Shown here piece by piece: positions 46,649 through 55,873 of a DNA stretch of 64,000 bases. Under the pieces are notes generated by a model. The model saw nothing but the letters and a program-made list of their open reading frames with translations, made no database searches and was not told the origin of the DNA. A program made the translations under genes and the position numbers. This stretch comes from CAVTYH01 sp963738835 (GTDB lineage: Bacteria; Planctomycetota; Planctomycetia; Pirellulales; JADZDJ01). The stretch covers positions 310,001-374,000 of the forward strand of contig CAVTYH010000001.1 in NCBI GenBank assembly GCA_963738835.1, in the 5' to 3' direction. Position 1 is the stretch's first letter. Each line of letters starts with the position of its first letter.

Positions 46649-46957
46649 TTCGTTGGCCGTGGAGTGCGGCATCACGCGGCGCACTGCGTTCCATGATCTC
46701 GATCTGCCCCGACAGGCTTAAGTGCTGATTCAGCACGATGACCAGTTTCGGCTTTATCGTCAGGCAGGTCCTGCTACCTGCGTCAGTCGAAGAACCCCTC
46801 CAACCAGCTTTCGTCGTTTAAGCAGGCATCGCGGCTGATTTTGAGCAACAGCGATTTTCCCCCGGTGCTCGAAACGCCGCAATTGCGTACACTAGTTGCA
46901 AGCCACGCGCGACGGATGCTACAGCTATAAGAACGGCTGATTTTCGCCGTATCAATT
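46649..46957. other. Intergenic region before tmk
   Basis: About 310 bp. No gene or clear terminator seen; short imperfect palindromes such as AAGTGCTGATTCAGCACGAT (about 46719-46738) and GCAGGTCCTGCTACCTGC (46765-46782) are the only structure. Confidence 0.35.
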
Positions 46958-47584
46958 GTGAATCGCATGCCTGGGATATTCTTCAGCTTTGACGGCATCG
47001 ATGGCGTTGGTAAATCGACGCAGATGCAACTTTTCTGCGACTGGCTCGCCGAGAGCGGGCACAGTGTCGTCACGTGCCGCGATCCTGGTAGTACCGAACT
47101 CGGCGAAGCAATTCGCGGATTGCTGCTAGATCGGCACGAGCTGCACATCAGCCGCATGAGCGAGATGTTATTGTACATGGCGGCACGGGCACAGCTGGTC
47201 GAGCAAATGATCCAGCCAGCATTGTCGGCTGGAAAAATCGTGGTTTCAGACCGCTATCTCCTTGCCAATGTCGTCTATCAGGGGCACGCTGGCGGATTGA
47301 ATGTCTCCCGATTATGGGAAATTGGTCAATTTATCACCCGCGGTATTGAGCCGAACTTGACGTTCTTGCTCGACATGCCGCCAGCGGCCGCCACAAGCCG
47401 CATTCAGCGAGAGCTTGACCGAATGGAGCAACATGGCGACGATTTCCGTCAGCGGCTGCAAGCAGGTTTTTTGGCCGAAGCGGTTCGCCAACAGGATAGA
47501 ATTATAGTGATCGATGCGGCACGATCGATTGATGCCGTGCAGAGCAACATCCGAACAGCGGCCGAGCGAGTATTACATCGCTAA
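46958..47584 (+). CDS. tmk: Thymidylate kinase
   Basis: 208 aa from a GTG at 46958; an ATG three codons later is an alternative. P-loop FDGIDGVGKSTQMQLF, the substrate-site motif DPGSTELGEAIR, and SDRYLLANVVYQGHAGGL (DR motif) are present. The C-terminal LID region is RIQRELDRMEQHGDDFRQRL. It phosphorylates dTMP to dTDP in the cytoplasm. It is followed by cmk and plsC on the same strand, a plausible housekeeping run. Confidence 0.93.
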   Translation: MNRMPGIFFSFDGIDGVGKSTQMQLFCDWLAESGHSVVTCRDPGSTELGEAIRGLLLDRHELHISRMSEMLLYMAARAQLVEQMIQPALSAGKIVVSDRYLLANVVYQGHAGGLNVSRLWEIGQFITRGIEPNLTFLLDMPPAAATSRIQRELDRMEQHGDDFRQRLQAGFLAEAVRQQDRIIVIDAARSIDAVQSNIRTAAERVLHR

Positions 47585-47659
47585 ACCGTCTGCGGCTTCA
47601 AAACCCGATTGTCAGTTTCAATTTCGTATCTACAACTGACCACGGACAATTGACAGCTC

Positions 47660-48373
47660 ATGATTGTCACCTTGGACGGACCCGCTGGGGCTGGAAAAAG
47701 CACCGCCGCCAGGGCACTTGCGCGACGGTTGGGTTTTCGCTTTCTCGACACAGGCGCCATGTACCGCGCTGTGACGCTCGCCGCAGTCCGGACCGGATTG
47801 GATTGGAGTGATCCACAGGCCCTTTCAGATCTGGCACAGCGGATTTCGATCGAGCCGACAGATGGCCGGGTATTGCTTGATGACGAAGATGTAACCACCG
47901 AGATTCGGCGATCGAAAATCACAGCCGTCACACACTATGCGGCGAACAACCCTGGTGTGCGCGAACACCTTGTTATGTTGCAACGCAAATTGGCTGGCAG
48001 CGACAACGTGGTGGCCGAGGGTCGTGATCAAGGGACGGTCGTATTTCCGCATGCCGAGGTCAAGATCTTTCTCACCGCCAGCCCGGAAGAGCGGGCTCGC
48101 CGCAGGCAGATCGATCTTGAATCACGCGGTGAATCGCTGCCATTGGCGGAAGTGCTGCATCATCAAAACAACCGCGATTTGAGCGATAGTTCCCGCAGTG
48201 TGGGACCACTCGTCAAGGCGCCGGATGCCATTGAGTTTTACACCGATGGTCTGTCGGCCGAGGAGGTTGTAAACCGGTTAGAAAGAATTGTCCAAGAAAA
48301 GATGCGGCCAATCGAACATCACGTGCTCGGGCCTGAGCAAATTGTCGAAGGCAGACGCCTTAACAAGGAATAA
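47660..48373 (+). CDS. cmk: Cytidylate kinase
   Basis: 237 aa. P-loop TLDGPAGAGKSTAARALARR, the LDTGAMYRAVTLAA motif, EGRDQGTVVFPHAEVKIFLT (GRD-x-GT) and SDSSRSVGPLVKAPDAIEFY are all diagnostic. It phosphorylates CMP and dCMP. The usual D-G-R-D-I-G-T sequence reads EGRDQGTVV here. It lies 75 bp after tmk and before plsC; the cmk-plsC order is common in bacteria. Confidence 0.94.
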   Translation: MIVTLDGPAGAGKSTAARALARRLGFRFLDTGAMYRAVTLAAVRTGLDWSDPQALSDLAQRISIEPTDGRVLLDDEDVTTEIRRSKITAVTHYAANNPGVREHLVMLQRKLAGSDNVVAEGRDQGTVVFPHAEVKIFLTASPEERARRRQIDLESRGESLPLAEVLHHQNNRDLSDSSRSVGPLVKAPDAIEFYTDGLSAEEVVNRLERIVQEKMRPIEHHVLGPEQIVEGRRLNKE

Positions 48374-48504
48374 TTGTCAGACGCTGGCAATTGGCCTCAA
48401 TTGGAACTAACCTTTTCAGTACCAGATTGCAGTCAACGAGCGGTAGTCGGCTAGTGGCTGTTTTCGTCTTGAATTCCGCCCTTTTTCGTTCCGCTGTTTC
48501 TCTG

Positions 48505-49185
48505 ATGGCTCAGCGATCTTTGCCGAAGCGCCTGTGGTACGACTTTCTGCGAGTCTTCTTTCGTGCGTTTGGCGTTGCCGTGTGCCAAACCCGTGTATTT
48601 GGACGGCAGCATATTCCAGTTGATGGCGGCGTGTTGGTCGTATCGAATCACCAAAGCCATCTCGACCCGATCTTAGTTGGCTTGGCTTGCAATCGGCGGC
48701 TGAATTTTGTGGCTCGCGACACCTTGTTCGGCTTCGCACCGTTTCGCTGGCTGATCAATTCGCTGGATGCCATTCCGATCGACCGCGAGGGCACCGGCCT
48801 TGGTGGACTCAAAGAAAGCCTGCGGCGACTTAAAGCCGGCGAGATGCTGCTCATCTTTCCGGAGGGAACCCGCACGCGAGATGGCGAAGTGGGCCAACTC
48901 AAACCCGGATTTTTAGCCCTGGCTCGCCGTGCCAAAGTGCCGTTGATGCCCGTGGGGCTCGACGGATCTTTTGACTCGTGGCCCCGGCGGAACGTGCTTC
49001 CTCAGCCCGCGGTGATTCACATCCGTGTCGGCGAGCCGCTTGGTTTAGAGAAAATGTCGCGCCTCAGCGATGAAGAGTTGCTGACAGAGGTCGATCGCCG
49101 GATACGGGAGTGCCATCGACAAGCACGGCATGGGCGGGAGAGAGCGTCTAACGGCAAATCCGCTGTATACGACGAGGCCCACTGA
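48505..49185 (+). CDS. plsC: 1-acyl-sn-glycerol-3-phosphate acyltransferase
   Basis: 226 aa from ATG at 48505 (MAQRSLPKRLWYDFLRVFFR); the longer open frame upstream lacks protein character. The catalytic NHQSHLDP (HX4D) motif and the glycerophosphate-binding FPEGTRTRDGEVGQLKPGF are clear, with VPLMPVGLDGSFDSWPR downstream. It converts lysophosphatidate to phosphatidate at the inner membrane. Third gene in the tmk-cmk-plsC run. Confidence 0.93.
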   Translation: MAQRSLPKRLWYDFLRVFFRAFGVAVCQTRVFGRQHIPVDGGVLVVSNHQSHLDPILVGLACNRRLNFVARDTLFGFAPFRWLINSLDAIPIDREGTGLGGLKESLRRLKAGEMLLIFPEGTRTRDGEVGQLKPGFLALARRAKVPLMPVGLDGSFDSWPRRNVLPQPAVIHIRVGEPLGLEKMSRLSDEELLTEVDRRIRECHRQARHGRERASNGKSAVYDEAH

Positions 49186-49539
49186 CCCCCACGACGTTTT
49201 CAGCGTAACCTTCTACAGGGAAGCAGTTTATGTTATTAGCCTGTCGCCGATTCGGCTAATTTCAATTTTTTCTTTTTTCCGCGTGAACCATTTCTCCGGT
49301 ACGGCGTCTTAGAGAAGCCGGGCTGTTTTTCCGTCAGGCAAAGGTGCGCGGAGGGTGGCATTTCGAACTTGCCGAACTTGACACCCGACACAATTCACAC
49401 GACAGTTGATTGAGGAAGTGTCGCGAAGACGTTTTGGACAACGTGCCAACGCCGTCTCTGACACCAATCACGCACTTGGACCAGATATTTTGATGTTGTT
49501 TTTCGTTCTCTCCAACCGCGCCTAGCGCAGGAGCTGGCC

Positions 49540-49830
49540 ATGAACCGCTCGTTAAAAGCCAACGCGATTTGCCGTTTCTTTGCTAACCGCAAAGACCGCG
49601 CTATCGATACGAAGGCCAAAACGAATGGTCATACGACGCTCCATGCGCGATTCGCGCACACGCTCTATTCGCGGTGTGCTAGTTTGCGCGGACTGCTGTA
49701 CGCCGGTACCGGTCGCGCAGCACGGCAAGCTGAACAGTCCATGCAGCCATGGTGCTCGTGGACGTCGGCGATGCAGCCGTGCTCGATGGCAGTACGGCGC
49801 GTATCACCGGTAGTCGTCGTAGTGGCCTAG
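49540..49830 (+). CDS. Possible small protein (doubtful)
   Basis: 96 codons from ATG at 49540, with AGGAG 8 bases upstream (GCGCAGGAGCTGGCC). The product is basic at the start (MNRSLKANAICRFFANRKDR) and Cys/Ser/Ala-rich later. Two other frames over 49660-49889 also look partly coding: LVCADCCTPVPVAQHGKLNS in one, and in another an ATG at 49749 giving MVLVDVGDAAVLDGSTARIT. One gene broken by an indel would account for this. No family recognised. Confidence 0.25.
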   Translation: MNRSLKANAICRFFANRKDRAIDTKAKTNGHTTLHARFAHTLYSRCASLRGLLYAGTGRAARQAEQSMQPWCSWTSAMQPCSMAVRRVSPVVVVVA

Positions 49831-49882
49831 CAAGAGCCACGGGCCAATACGAGGCCCGACAGTACGACGACTTTTCTGGTGA
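49804..49882 (+). ncRNA. Candidate structured RNA, three-way junction
   Basis: A 10-bp closing stem AGTCGTCGTA (49812-49821) and TACGACGACT (49863-49872) encloses two perfect hairpins: GTGGC-9 nt-GCCAC (49822-49840) and GGGCC-7 nt-GGCCC (49841-49857). Outside it, TCACC (49804-49808) can pair with GGTGA (49878-49882). TTTT (49872-49875) overlaps the 3' edge of the closing stem. It sits about 115 bp before the sigma factor start. It could be a leader element, an attenuator or the end of a small RNA. It matches no family I know. Confidence 0.35.
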
Positions 49883-49995
49883 TGGCTGACACGCGGCGTC
49901 GGTTCGCTGCTTGTCGTCCCCAAGGCACCCGACTACAGCTTGCGTTTTTTGTTAACGCTAGCAAACAAGCTGTCGGATTTTCCGGAGAGATTGCG

Positions 49996-50568
49996 ATGAA
50001 CGCTTTGCTTGAGCAGAACAACGGCATCGAAGAATTGCAGGACCTGGTTTTGGCCGCTCAGGATGGCGACCGCGCTGCCTTCGGCCAGTTGTGCATCCGT
50101 TACGAGCGGATGGTCTACAGCATTGCATTGGCTCGGCTTGGCAACCATGCCGAGGCGCAGGAGCTGTGCCAGGAAGTGTTCATGCACGCTCTGGAAAAGA
50201 TCGATCAGTTGCGTGAGCCAGACTGCTTCGGCGGCTGGTTGCGGTCGATGGCGCAGCGGATGGCCATCAACCGGGCCGTCCGTCGGCAGCCATTGATTTC
50301 GGCTGAAGCCGATACGCTGGAGGGATCGGCCGTCGAACGGCACACGCCGTTGGACCGGGCCATTGCTGGCGAGCGGCGTCGGCAAGTGCGCGCTGGTCTG
50401 AAGCGGCTGAAGTCGATGGACCGCGAAACGCTCGTGGCATTTTACGTCAACGGTCGGTCGCTGGTGGAAATGAGCGATCAGTTCGCTTCGCCGGTCGGCA
50501 CGATCAAGCGGCGTTTGCACGTGGCCCGTAAGCGGCTGGCCCGCGAGTTGGCTGGAATGGCCCAGTAG
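49996..50568 (+). CDS. ECF-type RNA polymerase sigma factor
   Basis: 190 aa from ATG at 49996 with GGAGAG upstream. Region 2: FGQLCIRYERMVYSIALARL, EAQELCQEVFMHALEKIDQL and GGWLRSMAQRMAINRAVRRQ. Region 4 HTH: LKSMDRETLVAFYVNGRSLV, EMSDQFASPVGTIKRRLHVA and RKRLARELAG. No anti-sigma gene is adjacent. The stop TAG is the first three bases of an inverted repeat, so the C-terminus may have been trimmed or set by repeat insertion. Confidence 0.9.
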   Translation: MNALLEQNNGIEELQDLVLAAQDGDRAAFGQLCIRYERMVYSIALARLGNHAEAQELCQEVFMHALEKIDQLREPDCFGGWLRSMAQRMAINRAVRRQPLISAEADTLEGSAVERHTPLDRAIAGERRRQVRAGLKRLKSMDRETLVAFYVNGRSLVEMSDQFASPVGTIKRRLHVARKRLARELAGMAQ

Positions 50569-50656
50569 GTCGGGCTTCAGCCTGTCCTAAGTATGCCAAC
50601 CGACGAATTAGTTGCGTTTGAAGATGCAGTAACCGATCAGGCTGAAGCCTGACCTA
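50566..50656. repeat. 19-bp inverted repeat element
   Basis: TAGGTCGGGCTTCAGCCTG (50566-50584) and CAGGCTGAAGCCTGACCTA (50638-50656) are reverse complements apart from one base and enclose 53 bp. The TAG stop of the sigma factor lies in the left arm. It resembles short dispersed elements carrying the GGCTTCAGCC core. Confidence 0.65.
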
Positions 50657-50703
50657 CGAATTGACTGGGTGACTCCCCACCTTGCGCCCCGCGTGAGTTG
50701 TGC

Positions 50704-51129
50704 TTAATTGTGCAGCTCCCGCGGGGCCTCTTTTGCCCTTGCCGATCCGATGGCCAAAGCAATCCAACCGGCGATGAACGCCACTCCGCCGGCCGGGACG
50801 AGAAACCAAGGAAGCTCGACATCGAGCAGCACCGATGTTTCCAGACAGCCGGAAAACAGCAGCGTCCCAATGGCAAACAGGAAGGCGGCGAAGTTAAGCC
50901 ACTTCGACGCCCCTTGCAACGCGATCAGTCCAACCAACACGAGCGCGATGGCGTGAATCGCTTGGTATCGCACCGCAACATCGAAATTCAGCATCGCCCG
51001 TTGCACCGCGTCAGAATCCAGGCCACGCAGCACCAACGATTTTTCCATGCCATGCGCATGATAGGCGCCCCAACCGACAGCCGTTGCGGCAGACAGCGCT
51101 CCCAAAACGATCCAGATTCGCGGCGACAT
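50704..51129 (-). CDS. DUF423 membrane protein
   Basis: 141 aa from Met at 51129 (MSPRIWIVLGALSAATAVGW). Four TM helices are predicted: about 5-20, 48-65 (AIHAIALVLVGLIAL), 74-92 (FAAFLFAIGTLLFSGCLETS) and 108-128 (VPAGGVAFIAGWIALAIGSA). The GAYHAHG and FSGCLETS motifs are typical of DUF423/YgdD. Inner-membrane location; function not established. Confidence 0.85.
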   Translation of the reverse strand: MSPRIWIVLGALSAATAVGWGAYHAHGMEKSLVLRGLDSDAVQRAMLNFDVAVRYQAIHAIALVLVGLIALQGASKWLNFAAFLFAIGTLLFSGCLETSVLLDVELPWFLVPAGGVAFIAGWIALAIGSARAKEAPRELHN

Positions 51130-51212
51130 GAGAATGAACAGGCACAGGAATGAACGGATGACACAAAGATGATAAGTCGGAACTGTCCCATCACCAAGAG
51201 AAAGAACAAAAT

Positions 51213-51254
51213 AAAAAACCGCCGGCAATCGCTTGCAGTCGCGACCACCGGCGG
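51213..51254 (-). terminator. Rho-independent terminator of the pilus operon
   Basis: On the minus strand CCGCCGG (51254-51248) pairs with CCGGCGG (51225-51219) around an inner TCGC/GCGA stem, followed by TTTTTTATTTTG. It lies about 110 bp past the secretin stop. Confidence 0.8.
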
Positions 51255-51362
51255 CTCGGGGGGAATGCAGTAATTGAGGACTATTGGTGTAGCGCAGGTA
51301 GATGGTTTGATTCGTCGAGATTTCTACTCAACGGATCTGCCTACACCACGCACCGTCGGTCG

Positions 51363-54300
51363 TCACGGTTGCTGCGGGCCAGTGCCTAGCAGGTTCTGCT
51401 CTTCTTCCTCTTGAATAATGATTCGGGGGGTGACCATCATCATCAGACTGCTCGTCGTGCGGCCGATGCCGACATTGCGGAACAGCCGATTGATGTACGG
51501 CAATTTACTGAGCACCGGCACACCGCGCTCGTTGCGGCCTTCGCTGAGCCGTTTTATGCCGCCCAGTAGTACAGTACCGCCGTCCGGTACGCTGACAGTA
51601 GTAGTGACTGTAACAAACGAGAATGTCGGCAACTGCACCGTTGTGCCGGTCGAAGATGAATCATCTTCACTGCTGGTCGCCGAGGTGTCGGTTCCTGATT
51701 TGTCTTCCGAAGATTTTTTCGTGGACGAAGTCGAGCCGGTGAACGTAAATTCATCGACCTTGCCAATCTGGCTGAAGAACGGCACGACCGTGAGCCGCAC
51801 AAATCGCCGGTCATTCGATACCACCGCCTGCACCGTTAATGATGTGCCCTCGGACAAGACCACGATCACCGGCTGCTGGGCGGCGGCAAAATCACCCACG
51901 ACCGGAATGACGCTGGTAACGAAGGGGCGTTGCGAGGTGTCGCTCACCGTCGCTTGTTGACCGTTAAACAGCGTGACCTTTGGCGCCTGCAAAATATTCG
52001 TTCGGGTATCACCCTGCGCGGCCTGAATTACGAAGAACGCTTCAATATCGCTAAGAATTGCAAAGCCAAAGGTGGCTGCAGTAGCTGCATCGAAGCCGCC
52101 GAACGGTGGCAGCGCCGTGGTAAATCCGCCTTGACGGAACTGAATATCACGCAGCGGAGTTACTTGGCCCGTGGGGTCCAATCCCACGTTTTCGCTGGGA
52201 TTGACACCACCGAAGGAGGGCGGAGGCCCCAGTGCAGTCGGGGTGAATGTGAGCGGATTGGTATGTGTGGCAATGTTGAAATCGAAATCGACGCCAATTC
52301 TTTCAAAGAAATCGTCCTCCAAGGTAATGAACCGCACTTCGATGGTCACCTGCAAATCTTGCAGCCGGCGAAGCTGTTGCAGCAAGTCCGCAATTTCTTC
52401 ATGCACTTCTTGGGTTTGGCTGACGACCAGGCTCAGGTTGGTGTCGAAGCCTTCAATGGTGCCGGGGCCGCCGACATCCGACCAGGTTTGTGTAGCAATT
52501 GTCGACGTGATAAGATCAATCAGCGAATCGAAGTCGGCTTGCGCTCCACCTTTCAATCCACCAGGTCCGAAGGGAATTGATTGCGGCGAACCCGTCTGCG
52601 TTTGGCCGCTGCCGATGATCGGGAAGCCATTAGTCCTCATTTGCGCTAGCAGCGCCGGATTTAGAGCGACGTTGGAGCCGCCGGCATCGTTGGAAACCAT
52701 TTGATTTGCAAATCCAAAGCCACCGCCTGTAGCGCTGCCGTTGCCGCCGGTGTTGAAACCACGCTTGAGCGCACCGGGAATGCCTTCTTCGCCATTGGGC
52801 GCAAAATTTGGAATGCGAATCACGAGATCGCCAACCGGATAGGTCACGGTGTACAGCCGGCCGCGGCGAACATCTTCGCTGGTGATCAGCAGCACTTCGT
52901 CTTTGATGACATAGGTGAGCCGGAGCGGTTCCAGGATCAACTTCAACGCGCTTTTCAGCGAAATGTCTTGACGCAGGTCGATCGTGACCGGCGTATCGGT
53001 GCCAACGCCTTCGGCCTGCAATCCGAGCGGATCCAAATGCGTCGGCACATTGGCGATCTTGCCCAGATAATCGATCACTTCAGAGAGCGGCCGCTGCTGG
53101 AATTTGAGCGGCACGGGCGTGGTCAACCGGCGCTCGATTTCCTGCTCCTGCGGCGAGCGATGAACTCCCCCTTCTCGCTTCTGCCGGAACGGACTTTTCG
53201 TGAGTTTGTCCCATTTCTTGGCATCGGGGAATGAAATCTCACCTGAGAACGGAATCGACGATTGGTCGACCTCTTCTAGTGCATTGACAAAGCCATCTTC
53301 CTTAAGACTCTGAACTTCAGAATTCTGCGCGTTGCGGCGAGCCATTTTGGCCATGAAATTGATTTGGGTGACGACCGGATTTTCCGGATCGAGTTCGGTG
53401 GCGCGCTTGGCCAGAACCTGGGCTTCGCCCCAGCGCTGTTCTTCCATTGCCTTATCGAAATCGTTCACCAGATAGGCCAGGCGTTCTTGCACTTCCACTT
53501 TTTGTTTGCGGGTGCGATCGACATCGTCCTGAATCTTTTGGTTCTTCTCGGTCAGTTCGATTTGCGGCGCATTCTCCGCGATGTATTGCTGCACATCATG
53601 AATGCTGACATCCAACCGGCGGAGCAACTGCTCGCGGGCGGGTGTTTCGAGCACCGAGGCCGAAGCAACCATTTCGCGCGTCCGCTGCAACATTTCCAGC
53701 GCTTGCTTTGGCCGCTTTTCTTTCATCTCCTTGGCCTGGCTTTGTTGCCGAGCGACTTCAGCCGCGATCTGGTGAGCCGTGAACCGTCCTACGGCCGACG
53801 TATCACCGGTGCGGGCCTCGGTAATACCGGGAATCGCTGTCGCGGCAGCCGGCGTCACCACTCCCGGAAGCGGAGCAGCCGCAGAGTTCGACCCGCGTGC
53901 CAAAGTCGTGCTCGCTGGCAACGGAGTGACGGGCGCCGAAACGGTCTCCGAGGCGACACCGTCCACATTCGGCAGAGTTTCGACATTTTCGCCGAGGATT
54001 TTCAGATGATCGTACAATTGCTGGCGGGTCAGCGGATCAAGTTCTGTTTGAAAAGCGTAGGCTCGGCGGAATGCCTGCAAGGCCTCGGTCGATTTCGACT
54101 GTCCGACGGCCTGGACACCTAAACGATACCAACGCATGGCTTCTCCGGTGCCGTTTTCTGGTGTGGGTTCCTGATTGCCGATCGGCATGAATGATGTCGT
54201 CGCGGCGCCAAAATTACTTGGCGACTGCAGCGAATTACTGGCTAGCGGTCCGCCCACGACGGGCAGAACGCCGGCGGCCGGCGAAAGTTGCGTGGCCGGA

Positions 54301-55484
54301 ATGTTTCGCGAATGGTCGCTGGCTGGCGTGTAAAGTGTGTTTGCGCCAGGATAACGATTTTCCTCGGCAGGCCATGCCCCGCCGGCCTGCACCGCGCCGG
54401 TTGTTCCGTTTCGCTTGGTACGTTGAATATCCAACAGCACAAGACCCGGGCGATCTTCGCTGGGGGCATAAGCGGTATCGGGGGCCAGGATTTCCGCCTG
54501 GCGAGCGATTTGTTCCGCGGTCGCCGAGTCGCCCTTGGCCATTGCAGCTCGGGCCCGCCGGGTCATCTCGACGGCCTGTTGCTTGTTCACCGCATTGATC
54601 GATTGAATTTGCTGTGCCGCAGGATCAAGCGGCAGCGCTGCCGGCGAAAGCATCGGGCTTACGGGCAAGGCGGCATTGCTGCGAGCATCACCATTGGTGA
54701 CATTGCGGCGGGCATCGAAGAACGAAGCGTCGCTTTGTGGCCGAGCCGTTGAGGCTGCTACGGCCGGAGCAGCTTGAATATGCCCATCGACATCCCACGG
54801 ATTGGGACTATTGGCATCGGCCAACGGCTGGGTGGATCGACCGGACACCTTCTGCGCATCGGCCGAACGAACATTTGTCGGTTGCAGTGTGGTGGCGGGG
54901 GCAGAAGACATTACCGGGCTGTTCAATCCGGCGGCTCCGGCGATCGGCGACGGTTGATTGCCGTTCGGCAGCCCTGGTTTAAGCGATTGCGGTCCGACCG
55001 TTTGACCTGCCAAATCTGCGGTGCTGATGCCGGGTTCCGTCTGCGGAGCGCCGTCGGCTGTCGCTTGCGATTGATGCGCCAAGAACGGGTCCTTCGGCGA
55101 TTTGTCGGCCGATCGCGAATCTTTGCCCGACGCTGCACGGCTCGTGCGATCGGGGCTGGCCGATTTTTGTGTTTGCTTCTCCAAATCAGCGCGTGCTTTT
55201 TTTGGAGTGTCGCCGGAATGAAACAGCGAATACTTCGGTTGCAGCGCTTCGGCGCGTGATATTTTAAAATCGGCAACCGTGTAGTTGCCCTCCGACATGG
55301 CCTGTCGTGCTTCGCGGAGCAGCTGGTCGGCTTGCGCAGTGGCGGAGCGGCCGTCGTCGCCCAGGCTGGCGGCACCCAACAGCATCGGCAGTGCCGATTG
55401 CACTCCGGCCCAGCTGCAAACAGGTGCCCATGCAAGGGCCGAAATCACGCTGACGGCGAAGAATTTGGTCGTGGTTTTTACCAC
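51363..55484 (-). CDS. TPR-containing secretin (PilQ/GspD-type)
   Basis: 1373 aa from a GTG at 55484 behind AAGGAGGATC. Signal peptide FFAVSVISALAWAPVCSWAG. The N-terminal half has repeated helical units (ADQLLREARQAMSEGNYTVA; AVEMTRRARAAMAKGDSATA; AEQIARQAEILAPDTAYAPS), a TPR-like pattern broken by disordered Pro/Ser linkers. A STN-like domain follows (LKFQQRPLSEVIDYLGKIAN), then N domains, and the C-terminal secretin domain (VEVRFITLEDDFFERIGVDF; VPDGGTVLLGGIKRL; SLMMMVTPRIIIQ). It forms the outer-membrane pore for type IV pili or type II secretion. It is the last gene of the operon that starts with pilM. Confidence 0.9.
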   Translation of the reverse strand: MVKTTTKFFAVSVISALAWAPVCSWAGVQSALPMLLGAASLGDDGRSATAQADQLLREARQAMSEGNYTVADFKISRAEALQPKYSLFHSGDTPKKARADLEKQTQKSASPDRTSRAASGKDSRSADKSPKDPFLAHQSQATADGAPQTEPGISTADLAGQTVGPQSLKPGLPNGNQPSPIAGAAGLNSPVMSSAPATTLQPTNVRSADAQKVSGRSTQPLADANSPNPWDVDGHIQAAPAVAASTARPQSDASFFDARRNVTNGDARSNAALPVSPMLSPAALPLDPAAQQIQSINAVNKQQAVEMTRRARAAMAKGDSATAEQIARQAEILAPDTAYAPSEDRPGLVLLDIQRTKRNGTTGAVQAGGAWPAEENRYPGANTLYTPASDHSRNIPATQLSPAAGVLPVVGGPLASNSLQSPSNFGAATTSFMPIGNQEPTPENGTGEAMRWYRLGVQAVGQSKSTEALQAFRRAYAFQTELDPLTRQQLYDHLKILGENVETLPNVDGVASETVSAPVTPLPASTTLARGSNSAAAPLPGVVTPAAATAIPGITEARTGDTSAVGRFTAHQIAAEVARQQSQAKEMKEKRPKQALEMLQRTREMVASASVLETPAREQLLRRLDVSIHDVQQYIAENAPQIELTEKNQKIQDDVDRTRKQKVEVQERLAYLVNDFDKAMEEQRWGEAQVLAKRATELDPENPVVTQINFMAKMARRNAQNSEVQSLKEDGFVNALEEVDQSSIPFSGEISFPDAKKWDKLTKSPFRQKREGGVHRSPQEQEIERRLTTPVPLKFQQRPLSEVIDYLGKIANVPTHLDPLGLQAEGVGTDTPVTIDLRQDISLKSALKLILEPLRLTYVIKDEVLLITSEDVRRGRLYTVTYPVGDLVIRIPNFAPNGEEGIPGALKRGFNTGGNGSATGGGFGFANQMVSNDAGGSNVALNPALLAQMRTNGFPIIGSGQTQTGSPQSIPFGPGGLKGGAQADFDSLIDLITSTIATQTWSDVGGPGTIEGFDTNLSLVVSQTQEVHEEIADLLQQLRRLQDLQVTIEVRFITLEDDFFERIGVDFDFNIATHTNPLTFTPTALGPPPSFGGVNPSENVGLDPTGQVTPLRDIQFRQGGFTTALPPFGGFDAATAATFGFAILSDIEAFFVIQAAQGDTRTNILQAPKVTLFNGQQATVSDTSQRPFVTSVIPVVGDFAAAQQPVIVVLSEGTSLTVQAVVSNDRRFVRLTVVPFFSQIGKVDEFTFTGSTSSTKKSSEDKSGTDTSATSSEDDSSSTGTTVQLPTFSFVTVTTTVSVPDGGTVLLGGIKRLSEGRNERGVPVLSKLPYINRLFRNVGIGRTTSSLMMMVTPRIIIQEEEEQNLLGTGPQQP

Positions 55485-55873
55485 ACGATCCTCCTTGATC
55501 GTATCGCACACTAGCCTGAACAGGCACACGTGTCGGATGTGACGTTCGGATGGCCACCGCCGGGGCTTTACTGTGAGCCAGTTCGCAGAGTCAGACCTAA
55601 CCGGAACGTGATTTGGTCGACCAGGCGAAAGCCCGTTTTGCTCCCAAGTGCGCGAAGGCGCCCGAAGAGCTAGCCCACGGCAGAGCGCCTCCGCTCAACC
55701 GGGAAACTGCCAGACGAGGGCGGGATAAATACCGGTCCAGAAAAACCCGGTCAAGGCCACTTCCGCAACCAGGTCAGAAAAATCTGTTTGGGATGTGCTG
55801 GCAAGAGGGCGAAACCACCGCTCAGAATTCACCGAATCGCCTGATTTAGCACGGCGTATGCGCGAACCACCTG
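55485..55873. other. Gap inside the pilus gene set
   Basis: About 390 bp between the 657-aa gene and the secretin. No gene seen. The stretch nearest 55485 carries the secretin RBS (minus strand AAGGAGG); an internal promoter could lie in the rest. Confidence 0.4.

Larger units (their letters stand above)
49186..49995. other. Long intergenic region before the sigma factor
   Basis: About 810 bp. Two things stand out: an ORF at 49540-49830 with a good RBS but no recognisable product, and a foldable three-way-junction sequence at 49804-49882. A T-rich stretch TTTCAATTTTTTCTTTTTTC (49259-49278) near the 5' end may act as a terminator or promoter-proximal tract. Frame shifts in this area make the coding status uncertain. 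Confidence 0.4.
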
